A DNA stretch of 64,000 bases from Falsirhodobacter sp. 20TX0035 (GCF_028307215.1 NZ_JAQMHV010000001.1:1-64000), one strand, 5' to 3'; positions 19,045-28,569 are shown, numbered from the stretch's first letter. The notes: generated by a model from the letters alone, not told the origin. A program made the numbers and translations.

Positions 19045-19179
19045 GACGTGTTTCCGGTTTAGTTGCAATTCGCCGCGATAACGTAATTTTAAAACTCTGG
19101 GAACCCGAAAAATCAGGGTTTTGTTACCTTAATGAAAGTTTCCTTGTGGATTGTGGCGCGGGAGGCTAGCGAAGGCGCC

Positions 19180-19950
19180 ATGCTGTCCTATCAACACCTG
19201 TATCACGCCGGGAATCTGGCCGATGTCCAGAAGCACGCGCTGCTGTGCTTCATGCTCGATTATCTGGTGCAGAAGGACAAACCCCTCACCTATATCGAGA
19301 CGCATGCCGGGCGCGGCCTGTACATGCTGGACGCCGAGGAGGCCGTGAAGACCGGCGAGGCGGAAAAGGGCATCGGCGCGGTGCGCGAGTTCTTCGCCCC
19401 CGACCATCCTTATCGCCAGCGGCTGGAGGAGACGCGCGCCCGCTGGGGCGACGCCGCCTATCCCGGATCGCCCCTGCTGGCCGCGATGACCCTGCGCGAC
19501 ATGGACAAGATCCATCTGGCCGAACTGCACCCGCAGGAACACCGCATCCTGTCCGAGGTGATCCACCTGTGGGACGCGCATGTCCAGAAGAAGGACGGGT
19601 TCGCGATGGCGCTGGCCCTGACGCCCCCCACCCCGCGCCGGGGCCTGATGCTGATCGACCCGCCCTATGAGGTGAAGTCGGATTACGACGCGATCCCCGG
19701 CCACATCGCCAACATCGCGAAGAAGTGGAACGTCGGCATCATCGCCCTGTGGTATCCGCTGCTGACCAGCGCCGCCCACATCGGCATGCTGGCCGAACTG
19801 TCCGAACGCTTCCCCGACGCACTGCGGCACGAAGTGCGCTTCCCCGCGGCCAAGGCCGGCCACAAGATGATCGGCTCGGGCATGTTCGTCATCAACGCCC
19901 CTTGGGGCACCGAGGATGAGGCGAAACGCATTTCGGCACTTTTCGCCTAG
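19180..19950 (+). CDS. rlmJ: 23S rRNA (adenine(2030)-N6)-methyltransferase RlmJ
   Basis: SAM-dependent N6-methylation of A2030 in 23S rRNA. The 256 residues begin with MLSYQHLYHAGNLADVQKH, the family's N terminus, have the SAM-site region THAGRGLY and the catalytic DPPY (LMLIDPPYEVKSDY). The ATG at 19180 is chosen for that N terminus and for the GAAGG upstream; an in-frame start at 19132 would add 16 odd residues. Independent of the flanking MFS gene, which is divergent. Confidence 0.93.
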   Translation: MLSYQHLYHAGNLADVQKHALLCFMLDYLVQKDKPLTYIETHAGRGLYMLDAEEAVKTGEAEKGIGAVREFFAPDHPYRQRLEETRARWGDAAYPGSPLLAAMTLRDMDKIHLAELHPQEHRILSEVIHLWDAHVQKKDGFAMALALTPPTPRRGLMLIDPPYEVKSDYDAIPGHIANIAKKWNVGIIALWYPLLTSAAHIGMLAELSERFPDALRHEVRFPAAKAGHKMIGSGMFVINAPWGTEDEAKRISALFA

Positions 19951-19982
19951 ACTTGGCCGCCACGCGCACCATGATCATGCGC

Positions 19983-20420
19983 ATGTTTGAACAACTTCTT
20001 CGCCGCATCACCGAAGGGTCCGACACCCGCCTGCCCGAGCCGGACAGCCGTCTGGCACTGGCGGCGCTTCTGGTCCGCATCGCCCGCGCCGACGGGCAAT
20101 ATACCGAGGTCGAGATCGGGCGCATCGACCGCGTTCTGGCCCGCCGCCACGGCCTGTCCGCGCAGGACGCCATCGCCCTGCGCCACCAGGCCGAAGCGCT
20201 GGAGGCCGAGGCCCCCGACACCGTGCGCTTCACCCGTGCCCTGAAGGACGCCGTGCCGCATGAGGACCGCGACGGCCTGATGCAGGCGCTGTGGGCCGTG
20301 GCCTTGGCCGATGGCGGCCGCGACGCGGTGGAGGATCAACTGATCCGTCTGGTTGCCAAACTTTTGGGCGTGACGGATCAGGAATCGGCGCTGGCGCGGC
20401 AGAAGGTGCAGGAAGGCTGA
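19983..20420 (+). CDS. TerB-like (tellurite resistance domain) protein
   Basis: A 145-residue all-helical protein with the TerB pattern LALAALLVRIARADGQYTEVE near the N terminus and LWAVALADGGRDAVEDQLIRLVAKLLGV near the C terminus, the two acidic clusters thought to bind metal in this family. In-frame ATGs at 19971 and 19977 are alternatives; none has a strong Shine-Dalgarno. Many single TerB proteins have no role in tellurite resistance, so the function is unknown. Confidence 0.85.
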   Translation: MFEQLLRRITEGSDTRLPEPDSRLALAALLVRIARADGQYTEVEIGRIDRVLARRHGLSAQDAIALRHQAEALEAEAPDTVRFTRALKDAVPHEDRDGLMQALWAVALADGGRDAVEDQLIRLVAKLLGVTDQESALARQKVQEG

Positions 20421-20481
20421 GATTCCGCGTTGCATACCGCCACCCCGCGCCCGTAATAGAACGCAAAACAGGCGAGGCAAC

Positions 20482-21255
20482 GTGACCGCACCCACCGCTC
20501 CGGTTCTTCAAATCCGGAACCTTCACAAATCCTATGACCAGCTTGAGGTGCTGAAGGGCGTGGACCTGACGGCGCCGCGCGGGCACGTGATCTCCCTCAT
20601 CGGATCCTCGGGGTCGGGGAAGTCCACCCTGCTGCGTTGCTGCAACCTTCTGGAAAACAGCCAAGCCGGCGACATCCTGTTCGAGGGGGAGCCCGTCACA
20701 TGGCGCGGCGAGGGGCGCCACCGGGAGCCTGCGGACCGCCAGCAGGTGCTGCGCATCCGCACGAACCTGTCGATGGTGTTCCAGCAGTTCAACCTCTGGT
20801 CCCACATGACGATCCTGCAGAACGTGATGGAGGCGCCGCTGACCGTCCTTGGCCGCCCGCGCGCCGAGGTGGAGGAAAAGGCCCGCGGCTATTTGGCGAA
20901 GGTGGGCATCGCCGACAAGGCCGACGCCTGGCCCTCGCAACTCTCGGGCGGCCAGCAGCAGCGCGCCGCCATCGCCCGCGCCCTGTGCATGGAACCGCGC
21001 GCCCTTCTGTTCGACGAACCCACCAGCGCCCTGGATCCGGAGCTGGAGCAGGAGGTCGTCCGCGTCATCAAGGCGCTGGCCGACGAAGGGCGCACGATGA
21101 TCATCGTCACCCATGACATGAAGATGGCGGCGGACTGTTCCGACCACGTCATCTTCCTGCACCAGGGCCGCATCGAGGAGCAGGGCGATCCCGCCACGCT
21201 GTTCGGCAACCCGCAATCCGCCCGCCTGCGCGCGTTCCTGTCCGCCGGCACCTGA
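20482..21255 (+). CDS. ABC transporter ATP-binding protein, amino-acid type
   Basis: A 257-residue ATPase of the HisP/OccP class: Walker A GSSGSGKST, Q-loop VFQQFNLW, signature LSGGQQQR, Walker B ALLFDEPT and H-loop VTHDM. The start is GTG with GAGG upstream. It is the first gene of an uptake operon (ATPase, periplasmic binding protein, two permeases) that runs on into gamma-glutamyl polyamine-type enzymes. The substrate is a polar amino acid or amine by family; a polyamine-related compound is inferred from context. Confidence 0.93.
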   Translation: MTAPTAPVLQIRNLHKSYDQLEVLKGVDLTAPRGHVISLIGSSGSGKSTLLRCCNLLENSQAGDILFEGEPVTWRGEGRHREPADRQQVLRIRTNLSMVFQQFNLWSHMTILQNVMEAPLTVLGRPRAEVEEKARGYLAKVGIADKADAWPSQLSGGQQQRAAIARALCMEPRALLFDEPTSALDPELEQEVVRVIKALADEGRTMIIVTHDMKMAADCSDHVIFLHQGRIEEQGDPATLFGNPQSARLRAFLSAGT

Positions 21256-21276
21256 CATCCAAAGGGAGAGACCACG

Positions 21277-22002
21277 ATGAAACAGCTTATCCTATCTTCG
21301 GCCCTTCTGGCCCTGACCGCCGGCGGCGCGCTGGCGCAAGACGTGGTCCGCATGGGGACCGAGGGCGCCTACCCTCCCTACAACTTCATCAACGACGCGG
21401 GCGAGGTTGACGGCTACGACCGCGACGTCGGCGATGCGGTCTGCGAAAAGGCCGGGCTGACCTGCGAATGGGTCACGACCGACTGGGACAGCATCATCCC
21501 GAACCTGCAATCGGGCAACTTCGACACCATCATCGCGGGGATGAGCATCACCGATGAACGGCGCGAGGTGATCGACTTCACGCAGAACTACCTGCCGCCG
21601 CTGGCTTCGGCCTATGCGACGATGGAGCCGGACACCGATCTTGACAGCGCGGTCGTCGCGGCGCAGGTCGGCACGATCCAGGCGAGCCACGTCGCGGAAT
21701 CCGGCGCGACGCTGCTGGAATTCGCCACGCCTGACGAAGCCGTTGCCGCCGTTCGCAACGGCGAGGCCGACGCCGTCTTCGCCGACAAGGACTTCCTGGT
21801 TCCGATCGTGGAAGAATCGAACGGCGAGTTTTCCTGGCTGGGCGAGGACGTGGCCTTGGGCGGCGGTCTCGGCATCGGCCTGCGCAAGTCCGACACGGAG
21901 CTGAAGGCCAAGCTGGACGAGGCGCTGACCGCCCTGAAGGAGGACGGCACGCTGAACACGATGGCCAAGGAATGGTTCGGCGAGACCGCACCCCAATTCT
22001 AA
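21277..22002 (+). CDS. periplasmic amino-acid/amine binding protein
   Basis: Family 3 solute-binding protein of 241 residues. The signal peptide is MKQLILSSALLALTAGGALA with cleavage before QDVVRMG. The mature protein starts with the typical TEGAYPPYNF segment and has GYDRDVGDAVC, DSIIPNLQSGNFD and MSITDERREVIDFT, the family's ligand-binding regions. The Asp-rich pocket segments fit a cationic ligand, but this is inference. It follows the ATPase by 21 bases. Confidence 0.93.
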   Translation: MKQLILSSALLALTAGGALAQDVVRMGTEGAYPPYNFINDAGEVDGYDRDVGDAVCEKAGLTCEWVTTDWDSIIPNLQSGNFDTIIAGMSITDERREVIDFTQNYLPPLASAYATMEPDTDLDSAVVAAQVGTIQASHVAESGATLLEFATPDEAVAAVRNGEADAVFADKDFLVPIVEESNGEFSWLGEDVALGGGLGIGLRKSDTELKAKLDEALTALKEDGTLNTMAKEWFGETAPQF

Positions 22003-22038
22003 GAGGAGGGGGCGCGGCATCCCCGCGCCCCGACCCCG

Positions 22039-22929
22039 ATGTTCGCATATTGCGCTGATCCCAAATCGCTGGAAGGCCTGTCCTGGCTGTCGTGCTACCT
22101 CACGACGGGCACGCATCTGTCGTTCTATGCCTCGTTTCTGACGGTGCTGGTGCTGCTGGCCGTGACCGCGCCCATCGCGCTCGGCTTCGGCTTTGGCGGC
22201 GCGATGGCGGCCCGTTCGGGCGCCGCACCCTTGCGCTGGCTGGGCAAGGGCTACATGGCGATGGTGCGCGGCGTGCCGGACATCGTGTTCTTCCTGTTCT
22301 TCGTGATCGCGCTGGACCAAGGGATCGAGTGGTTGATCCATCAGGCCCGCTGCCCCGGCTGGACGGACCCGATCCGCAACGGGCTGGAATTCCGTGTCTG
22401 CCCGCAGGCCAAGATGCCGCCGAATTCAGCCCCGCAGATCGTGCACCAGATCTATGGCTTCGCACTGGCGGTCGTCACCTTCGCGCTGGTCTTCGGCGCC
22501 TTTGCCGCCAACGTCCTGTCAGGCGCGATGAAGGCCGTCCCCCGCGCACAGATCGAGACTGCGGAAAGCTACGGCATGACGCCGCGGCAGGTGTTTCGCC
22601 GCATCCTTGTGCCGCAGATGTGGATCTACGCCCTGCCCGGCCTGTCCAACCTGTGGCTGGTGCTGATCAAGGCCACGCCGCTCCTGTTCCTTCTGGGCGT
22701 GCAGGACATCGTCTACTGGGCGCGCGAACTCGGGGGCTCCAAGACCTCCACCTATGCCTATCCGCACCCCGACTGGCGGCTGTGGTACTTCCTAGGCCTG
22801 CTGGTCTTCTATCTGCTGATGACGGCGCTGTCGGAACGCCTGCTGGCGCGGCTGGAACGCCGGCTCAGCCGCGGGCAGGCCACCGCCTCGGGCGAGGCGC
22901 AGCGCCGCGAAGGGGGACAGACCGCATGA
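22039..22929 (+). CDS. ABC transporter permease (HisQ/OccQ type)
   Basis: A 296-residue inner-membrane permease with the EAA-loop of amino-acid importers (QIETAESYGMTPRQVFRRILVPQM). It is longer than the usual 230 residues because of an insertion (about 90-145, including DQGIEWLIHQARCPGWTD) between the first membrane segments, before the EAA loop. The first membrane span is near 35-57. It ends with ATGA overlap to the second permease, with which it should form a heterodimer. Confidence 0.9.
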   Translation: MFAYCADPKSLEGLSWLSCYLTTGTHLSFYASFLTVLVLLAVTAPIALGFGFGGAMAARSGAAPLRWLGKGYMAMVRGVPDIVFFLFFVIALDQGIEWLIHQARCPGWTDPIRNGLEFRVCPQAKMPPNSAPQIVHQIYGFALAVVTFALVFGAFAANVLSGAMKAVPRAQIETAESYGMTPRQVFRRILVPQMWIYALPGLSNLWLVLIKATPLLFLLGVQDIVYWARELGGSKTSTYAYPHPDWRLWYFLGLLVFYLLMTALSERLLARLERRLSRGQATASGEAQRREGGQTA

Positions 22930-23771
22930 CCTGCACCGAAACGATCCAGGCCTATGCCTTCCGCTCCCTCGGCTTTGGCGAACGGCTCTTGCCGCGCGAG
23001 GGGTATGACCTGTGCCAGCAGTTCACGCTGATCGGCTCCGGCCTGATCTGGAACGTGTATTTCGCAGTGGTGACGCTGGCGCTCGGCTTCTTTCTGGCCA
23101 TCGGCCTGGCCATGGGAAAGGATTCGCGCCACGTCTGGATCCGCACGCCCTGCGACTGGTTCGTCTTCGTGTTCCGAGGCTCGCCGCTGTTCATCCAGTT
23201 CTTTGTGGCCTACCAGCTTCTGGTGCTGCTGCCGCGCGACGGGATCACCGTGCCGCTGGGGCTGTTCGACCTGCACATCGGCACCGACTGGATGACGCGC
23301 GCCTGGGCCGGCGCGGCGCTGGTGCTGTTCTTCAACACCGCCGCCTACACGGCCGAGATCTTCCTCGGCGCCCTTCGTTCCATCCCCAAGGGGGACCTGG
23401 AGGCGGCGGACGCCTACGGCATCAACGGCTGGTCGCGCTTCCGCCGCATCCGCTTTCCTACGATGATGCGGCTGGCCTGGCCCGCCTACACGAATGAGGC
23501 GATCTTTCTGTTCCACGCCACGACACTGGTGTTCTTCTCGGGCTTTCCGGCCTTCCAGCAGCGGGGCGACGCGCTTTATTACGCCAGCTACTTCGCCGGG
23601 CGAACGTTCAACCCCTTCGTGCCGTATCCGATCGTGGCCTTCTACTTCATCTGCCTGACCCTGTTGCTGACATGGGTGTTCGGGCGGATCGGGCGGCGGC
23701 TGAACCGGCACCTGCCCTCCAACGAACGCGCCCGCCGTAAGCCGCGCTTTCTGCCGCAGATCATCCGCTAG
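22926..23771 (+). CDS. ABC transporter permease (HisM/OccM type)
   Basis: Second permease, 281 residues, with the FRGSPLFIQFFVAYQ segment and EAA loop DLEAADAYGINGWSRFRRIRFP. The N-terminal 35 residues (CTETIQAYAFRSLGFGERLLP) extend beyond the usual start of the family. It overlaps the first permease by 4 bases. Together with the ATPase and binding protein it completes a four-part importer. Confidence 0.9.
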   Translation: MTCTETIQAYAFRSLGFGERLLPREGYDLCQQFTLIGSGLIWNVYFAVVTLALGFFLAIGLAMGKDSRHVWIRTPCDWFVFVFRGSPLFIQFFVAYQLLVLLPRDGITVPLGLFDLHIGTDWMTRAWAGAALVLFFNTAAYTAEIFLGALRSIPKGDLEAADAYGINGWSRFRRIRFPTMMRLAWPAYTNEAIFLFHATTLVFFSGFPAFQQRGDALYYASYFAGRTFNPFVPYPIVAFYFICLTLLLTWVFGRIGRRLNRHLPSNERARRKPRFLPQIIR

Positions 23772-23831
23772 CCCCGTCTCGACAGGTTCCGGCCGTGTGG
23801 CTAGGGTGGCCACAGAAAAGGACGGACAATC

Positions 23832-24509
23832 ATGCGGATCGGCATCTTGCAGACGGGCGACGCGCCCAAGGATCTTCTGGCAGAGCACGGGGACTACCCC
23901 GAGATGTTCGCGCGGCTTCTGGACGGCTACGGCTTCGAATTCCGGACGTGGCGAGTCGTGGACCTCCAGTTCCCGATGGACGAGGAGCAGGCCGACGGCT
24001 GGCTGATCACCGGGTCGCGCCATGGCGTCTACGAGGATCACGCCTTCCTTCCGCCGCTGGAGGCGCTGATCCGCGACGCCTACGCCGCGCATGTGCCGAT
24101 GGTGGGCATCTGCTTTGGCCACCAGATCATCGCCAAAGCGCTGGGCGGGCGGGTGGAAAAGTTCGCGGGCGGCTGGTCCGTGGGCGCCACCCCCTACCGC
24201 TTCGACGATGAGACGTTGACCCTGAACGCCTGGCATCAGGACCAGGTGGTGGAGGCGCCGGCCGGGGCCGAGCGTCTGGCCACCTCCGACTTCTGCACCA
24301 ACGCCGCGCTGATCTATGACGACCGTGCGCTGACCATCCAGGCCCATCCGGAGTTTCCGGACCGTTTCATCGACGGCCTGATCCGCACCCGCGGCGAAGG
24401 CGTGGTGCCCGACCCGCTTTTGCAACAGGCGCGCGCGCGTCTGGGCCAGCCCAACGACTCCGACCGCATCGCGGACCGGATCGCCGAATTCTTCCTGCAG
24501 CCGAGGTAG
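23832..24509 (+). CDS. class I glutamine amidotransferase-like protein
   Basis: A 225-residue stand-alone GATase-1 domain with nucleophile motif VGICFGHQI (Cys about 95) and the His/Glu pair in IQAHPEF. It is close in layout to GMP-synthase-type amidotransferases with single domains. In this operon, next to a gamma-glutamylamine synthetase-like enzyme, it may hydrolyse gamma-glutamyl intermediates (a PuuD-like role), though PuuD proper has a somewhat different motif set. It begins 60 bases after the permease and ends 4 bases before the synthetase gene. Confidence 0.85.
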   Translation: MRIGILQTGDAPKDLLAEHGDYPEMFARLLDGYGFEFRTWRVVDLQFPMDEEQADGWLITGSRHGVYEDHAFLPPLEALIRDAYAAHVPMVGICFGHQIIAKALGGRVEKFAGGWSVGATPYRFDDETLTLNAWHQDQVVEAPAGAERLATSDFCTNAALIYDDRALTIQAHPEFPDRFIDGLIRTRGEGVVPDPLLQQARARLGQPNDSDRIADRIAEFFLQPR

Positions 24510-24513
24510 CCCC

Positions 24514-25869
24514 ATGTCCGACTGGACCGATCAGATCCCGCAAGCGGCGCGTGACTACATCGCCAACCGTCGTCTGGACGAGGTGGAGTGCATTGTCTCG
24601 GACGTGGCGGGCGTGGCGCGGGGCAAGGCGATGCCGGCCTCGAAATTCGCCAGGCAGAGCAGCTTCTTCCTCCCGAACTCCATCTTCCTCCAGACGATCA
24701 CGGGCGAATGGGCGGACAATCCTGTGGGGTCCTTCACCGAACCGGACATGATCCTGTATCCCGACTACTCCACCGCCACGGCGGCGCCCTGGACGGCGGA
24801 CGTGACGCTTCAGGTGATCCATGACGCCGTGAACCAGTCGGGCGAACCCGTGGGCACCGCGCCGCGCAACGTGCTGAAACGGGTCGTGCAGCTTTACGCC
24901 GATCAGGGTTGGAAGCCGATCGTCGCGCCCGAGATGGAGTTCTTCCTGACCGCGCGCAACATCGACCCCAACATGCCGGTGATGCCGCCCATGGGCCGTT
25001 CGGGCCGCCGGGCCGCCGGTCGTCAGGCCTATTCCATGAGCGCGGTCGACGAATACGGCAAGGTGATCGACGACATCTACGACTTCGCCGAATTGCAGGG
25101 GTTCGAGATCGACGGCATCCTTCAGGAAGGCGGCGCGGGTCAGGTGGAGATCAACCTGGCCCATGGCGACCCGGTGAAGCTCGCGGACGAGATCTTCTTC
25201 TTCAAGCGCCTGATCCGCGAGGCCGCCTTGCGCCACGACTGCTTTGCCACCTTTATGGCCAAGCCGATCGAGGGGGAGCCGGGCAGCGCCATGCACATCC
25301 ACCATTCGGTCACCGACATCGCGAGCGGGAAGAACATCTTCTCCGACGCCAAGGGCAGCGAGACGGACCAGTTCCTGCACTTCATCGCCGGGATGCAGAA
25401 CCACCTGCCCGCCGCCGTGGCGCTTCTGGCGCCCTATGTGAACAGCTATCGCCGCTACGTTCCGGACTTCGCCGCACCGATCAACCTGGAATGGGGCCGC
25501 GACAACCGCACCACCGGTCTGCGCATCCCCATCTCCTCGGCCGAGGCGCGGCGTCTGGAAAACCGGCTGGCGGGGATGGACTGCAACCCGTATGTCGGGA
25601 TCGCCGCCTCGCTGGCCTGCGGTTATCTGGGGCTGATGGAAAAGAAGATGCCCCGCCCCGAATGCATCGGCAGCGCCTATATGGGCGAGACGGACCTGCC
25701 CTACAACCTGGGCGACGCCCTGGACCTGCTGGAGGAGAACACGGCCCTGCGCGAGGTGATGGGCGAGGAGTTCTGCAAGTATTACGACGCGGTGAAGCGC
25801 AACGAATACAAGGAATTCCTGCAGGTCATCTCCCCTTGGGAACGCGAACATCTGCTGCTGAACGTATGA
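24514..25869 (+). CDS. glutamine synthetase family protein, gamma-glutamylpolyamine synthetase-like
   Basis: A 451-residue glutamine-synthetase fold enzyme with EMEFFLTARN, QVEINLAHGDP, GSAMHIHHSV and the metal/ATP sites of the family. It lacks the fully conserved adenylylation tail of GlnA. The PuuA-like reading (ATP-dependent glutamylation of putrescine or a similar amine) rests on its neighbours: a GATase before it and, with ATGA overlap, a PuuB-like oxidase after it. The substrate could also be another amine. Confidence 0.87.
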   Translation: MSDWTDQIPQAARDYIANRRLDEVECIVSDVAGVARGKAMPASKFARQSSFFLPNSIFLQTITGEWADNPVGSFTEPDMILYPDYSTATAAPWTADVTLQVIHDAVNQSGEPVGTAPRNVLKRVVQLYADQGWKPIVAPEMEFFLTARNIDPNMPVMPPMGRSGRRAAGRQAYSMSAVDEYGKVIDDIYDFAELQGFEIDGILQEGGAGQVEINLAHGDPVKLADEIFFFKRLIREAALRHDCFATFMAKPIEGEPGSAMHIHHSVTDIASGKNIFSDAKGSETDQFLHFIAGMQNHLPAAVALLAPYVNSYRRYVPDFAAPINLEWGRDNRTTGLRIPISSAEARRLENRLAGMDCNPYVGIAASLACGYLGLMEKKMPRPECIGSAYMGETDLPYNLGDALDLLEENTALREVMGEEFCKYYDAVKRNEYKEFLQVISPWEREHLLLNV

Positions 25870-27137
25870 ACCTGCTGACCGCCAACGACCGGCCCGGCGA
25901 ATACCCCGCCAGCTATTATGCGGCCACCGCCACGCCGCTGGACCCGTTCCCCACCCTGAAGGGGGAGGTGCGGGCCGATGTCTGCATCGTCGGCGGCGGC
26001 TACAGCGGGCTGTCGGCGGCGCTTCATCTGGCGGAACGCGGCTTTGACGTGGTGGTGCTGGAAGCGCATCGCGTGGGCTTCGGCGCCTCGGGGCGCAACG
26101 GCGGGCAGGTCGGATCAGGCCAGCGGCTGGAACAGGACGATCTGGAAGCCATGGTCGGCAAGTCCGACGCCCGCCGCCTGTGGGATCTGGGGCAAGAGGC
26201 GAAGGCGCTGGTGCGCGGGCTGATCGACCGACACGCCTTGCCCGTCACCTTCCGCCCCGGCATCGCCCACGCCGCCCGCACCAAGGCCGAGGTCGCCCAT
26301 TCCCACGCCTATGCGGAAAAGCTGGCGCGTGACTATGACTACGATCAGGTGCAACCGCTGGACGCCGCCGAACTGGCGGCCCTGCTGGGCACGGACCGGT
26401 TTCTGGGCGGCGACATCGACCGTGGTGCGGGCAGCATCCACCCGTTGAACTTTGCCCTTGGGCTGGCGGGGGCGGCCAAGGCGCGGATCTTCGAACGCAG
26501 CACCGTCACCCGTCTGGACGGCACCACCGTGCACACCGATGGCGGGCATGTGCGGGCCGATCACGTGATCCTTGCCTGTGGCGGCTATCTGGGCAGGCTG
26601 GAACCGCAGGTGGCGTCGCGGGTCATGCCGATCAACAACTTCATCGTGGCGACCGAACCGCTGGACGGGCTGATGGCGCCCATCGCCGCCCATGACACGA
26701 AGTTCGTCGTGAACTACTGGCGGATGAGCGAGGACAACCGCCTGCTGTTCGGCGGCGGCGAAAGCTACGGCTACCGCTTCCCCCGCGACATTGACGGCAC
26801 CGTCCGCAAACCGATGCTGGAGGTGTATCCCCAGCTGAAGGACGTGCGGATCGATCACGCCTGGGGCGGCACCCTGTCCATCACGATGAACCGCATGCCC
26901 TGCTTCCGCCGCGTGGCGCCAAACGTGCTGTCGGTGTCGGGCTATTCCGGACACGGGGTGGCGCTGGCGACCTTGGCGGGCCGCATCCTGGCCGAGGCGG
27001 TGGCCGGGCAGGCCGAACGCTTCGACCTGATGGCCGCCCTGCCGCAACCCCGCTTTCCGGGCGGCCCGGCCCTGCGCAGCCCGCTCCTCGCGCTCGCGAT
27101 GACGTGGTACGCGATGCGGGATCGCCTTGGCGTCTGA
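25866..27137 (+). CDS. FAD-dependent oxidoreductase, gamma-glutamylputrescine oxidase-like
   Basis: A 423-residue DAO-family flavoenzyme. The N-terminal ADVCIVGGGYSGLSAALHLAERG binds FAD (residues about 37-60), VGFGASGRNGGQVGSG follows, and the C-terminal GYSGHGVALATLAGRILAEA closes the flavin site. It overlaps the synthetase stop by 4 bases. PuuB of the gamma-glutamyl polyamine pathway is the closest functional analogue. The product aldehyde would be further oxidised elsewhere, since no aldehyde dehydrogenase gene is in this operon. Confidence 0.87.
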   Translation: MNLLTANDRPGEYPASYYAATATPLDPFPTLKGEVRADVCIVGGGYSGLSAALHLAERGFDVVVLEAHRVGFGASGRNGGQVGSGQRLEQDDLEAMVGKSDARRLWDLGQEAKALVRGLIDRHALPVTFRPGIAHAARTKAEVAHSHAYAEKLARDYDYDQVQPLDAAELAALLGTDRFLGGDIDRGAGSIHPLNFALGLAGAAKARIFERSTVTRLDGTTVHTDGGHVRADHVILACGGYLGRLEPQVASRVMPINNFIVATEPLDGLMAPIAAHDTKFVVNYWRMSEDNRLLFGGGESYGYRFPRDIDGTVRKPMLEVYPQLKDVRIDHAWGGTLSITMNRMPCFRRVAPNVLSVSGYSGHGVALATLAGRILAEAVAGQAERFDLMAALPQPRFPGGPALRSPLLALAMTWYAMRDRLGV

Positions 27138-27195
27138 GATGGACAGCCTTCGGCGCCACGGCTAGGCTGGGCCCAACCTGAAGGAGCCCTCCCCC

Positions 27196-28563
27196 ATGCG
27201 TGACACTGCCCCGAACAGCTGGGACGCCCGCGCCGAAAGCGCGTCGTTCTACGGTTTCACCGACCTGCCCACCATCGCAGAACGGGGCACGGTCGTGCTG
27301 ACGCATGGCGAAGGTCCCTATGTTCACGACACGAACGGCAAGCGCTACTTCGACTCGAACTCCGGCCTGTGGAACATGGTGGCGGGCTTCAATCACCCGA
27401 AACTGGCCGAGGCGGCGAAGGCGCAATACGACCGCTTCCCCGGCTACCATTCGCTGTTCGGGCGCATGTCGGACCAGACGGTGATGCTGTCGGAAACCCT
27501 GATCGAGGTGTCGCCCTACCCCCGCGGAAAGGTGTTCTACACCAATTCGGGGTCCGAGGCGAACGACACCATGGTCAAGATGCTCTGGTTCCTCGGCGCG
27601 TCCGAAGGCCAGCCGCAGCGCCGCAAGATCATCACCCGCTGGAACAGCTATCATGGGGTGACGGCGGTCGCGGCGTCAATGACGGGCAAGCCCTACAACT
27701 CGGTCTTCGGGCTGCCGCTGCCGGGCTTCCTCCATGTCGGGTCGCCGCATTACTGGCGCTTCGGGCAAGAGGGCGAGACCGAACAACAGTTCACCCAGCG
27801 TCTGGCCCGCGAGCTGGAAGCCACCATCATCAAGGAAGGCCCCGACACCATCGCCGGCTTCTTTGCCGAGCCGGTGATCGGCGCGGGCGGGGTCATCCCG
27901 CCCTCGGACGGTTATTTCCAGGCGATCCAAGCGGTGCTGAAAAAATACGGCATCCCCCTGATCGCGGACGAGGTGATCACCGGCTTCGGACGCACGGGCA
28001 ACCTGTGGGGCTGCCAGACCTACGATTTCGTGCCCGACGCCATCATCGCGTCGAAGGCGATGACGGCCGGCTATTTCCCGATGGGCGCGATCCTGCTGGG
28101 ACCGGACCTTGCGGACCGCCTGCAAGACGCGTCCAACGCGATTGAGGAGTTTCCGCACGGCTTCACCGCGTCCGGCCATCCGGTCGGCTGCGCGATCGCG
28201 CTCGCGGCCATCGATCTCGTGACGAATGGCGGGCTGGCCGAGAATGTGCGCACCCTGACCCCGATGTTCGAGGCGGGCATGGCCAAGCTGGCCGAGAACC
28301 CGAACATCGGCGAATGGCGCGGCAAGGGCCTGATGGGCGCGCTGGAGGCCGTGCAGGACAAGGCCACGAAGACCCCCTTCCCCGGCACCCTGTCGGTCAG
28401 CGAACGGATCGCCAACACCTGCACCGACCACGGCCTGATCTGCCGTCCCCTGGGGCAAAGCATCGTGCTGTGCCCGCCGTTCATCTGCACCGAGGCGCAT
28501 CTGGAAGAGATGTTCGGCAAGCTGGACGCCGCCCTGACCAAGGTCTTCGCCGAGGTCGCCTGA
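27196..28563 (+). CDS. class III aminotransferase, polyamine-pyruvate type
   Basis: A 455-residue PLP enzyme with the omega-aminotransferase features GPYVHDTNGKRYFDSNSGLWN, FYTNSGSEANDTMVKM, the cofactor Asp in LIADEVITGFGRTG and the Schiff-base Lys in IIASKAMTAGYFPMGA (about 287). It resembles SpuC-like putrescine/spermidine-pyruvate transaminases. A GAAGGAG site precedes the ATG, which lies 58 bases after the oxidase. It is the last gene of the unit. Confidence 0.9.
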   Translation: MRDTAPNSWDARAESASFYGFTDLPTIAERGTVVLTHGEGPYVHDTNGKRYFDSNSGLWNMVAGFNHPKLAEAAKAQYDRFPGYHSLFGRMSDQTVMLSETLIEVSPYPRGKVFYTNSGSEANDTMVKMLWFLGASEGQPQRRKIITRWNSYHGVTAVAASMTGKPYNSVFGLPLPGFLHVGSPHYWRFGQEGETEQQFTQRLARELEATIIKEGPDTIAGFFAEPVIGAGGVIPPSDGYFQAIQAVLKKYGIPLIADEVITGFGRTGNLWGCQTYDFVPDAIIASKAMTAGYFPMGAILLGPDLADRLQDASNAIEEFPHGFTASGHPVGCAIALAAIDLVTNGGLAENVRTLTPMFEAGMAKLAENPNIGEWRGKGLMGALEAVQDKATKTPFPGTLSVSERIANTCTDHGLICRPLGQSIVLCPPFICTEAHLEEMFGKLDAALTKVFAEVA

Positions 28564-28569
28564 CGAGGT

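Noticed and set aside
24367-25851. 494-codon minus-strand frame opposite the GS-like gene
   Set aside because: Shadow of a well-supported enzyme gene; composition is His/Gly/Arg rich without motifs.
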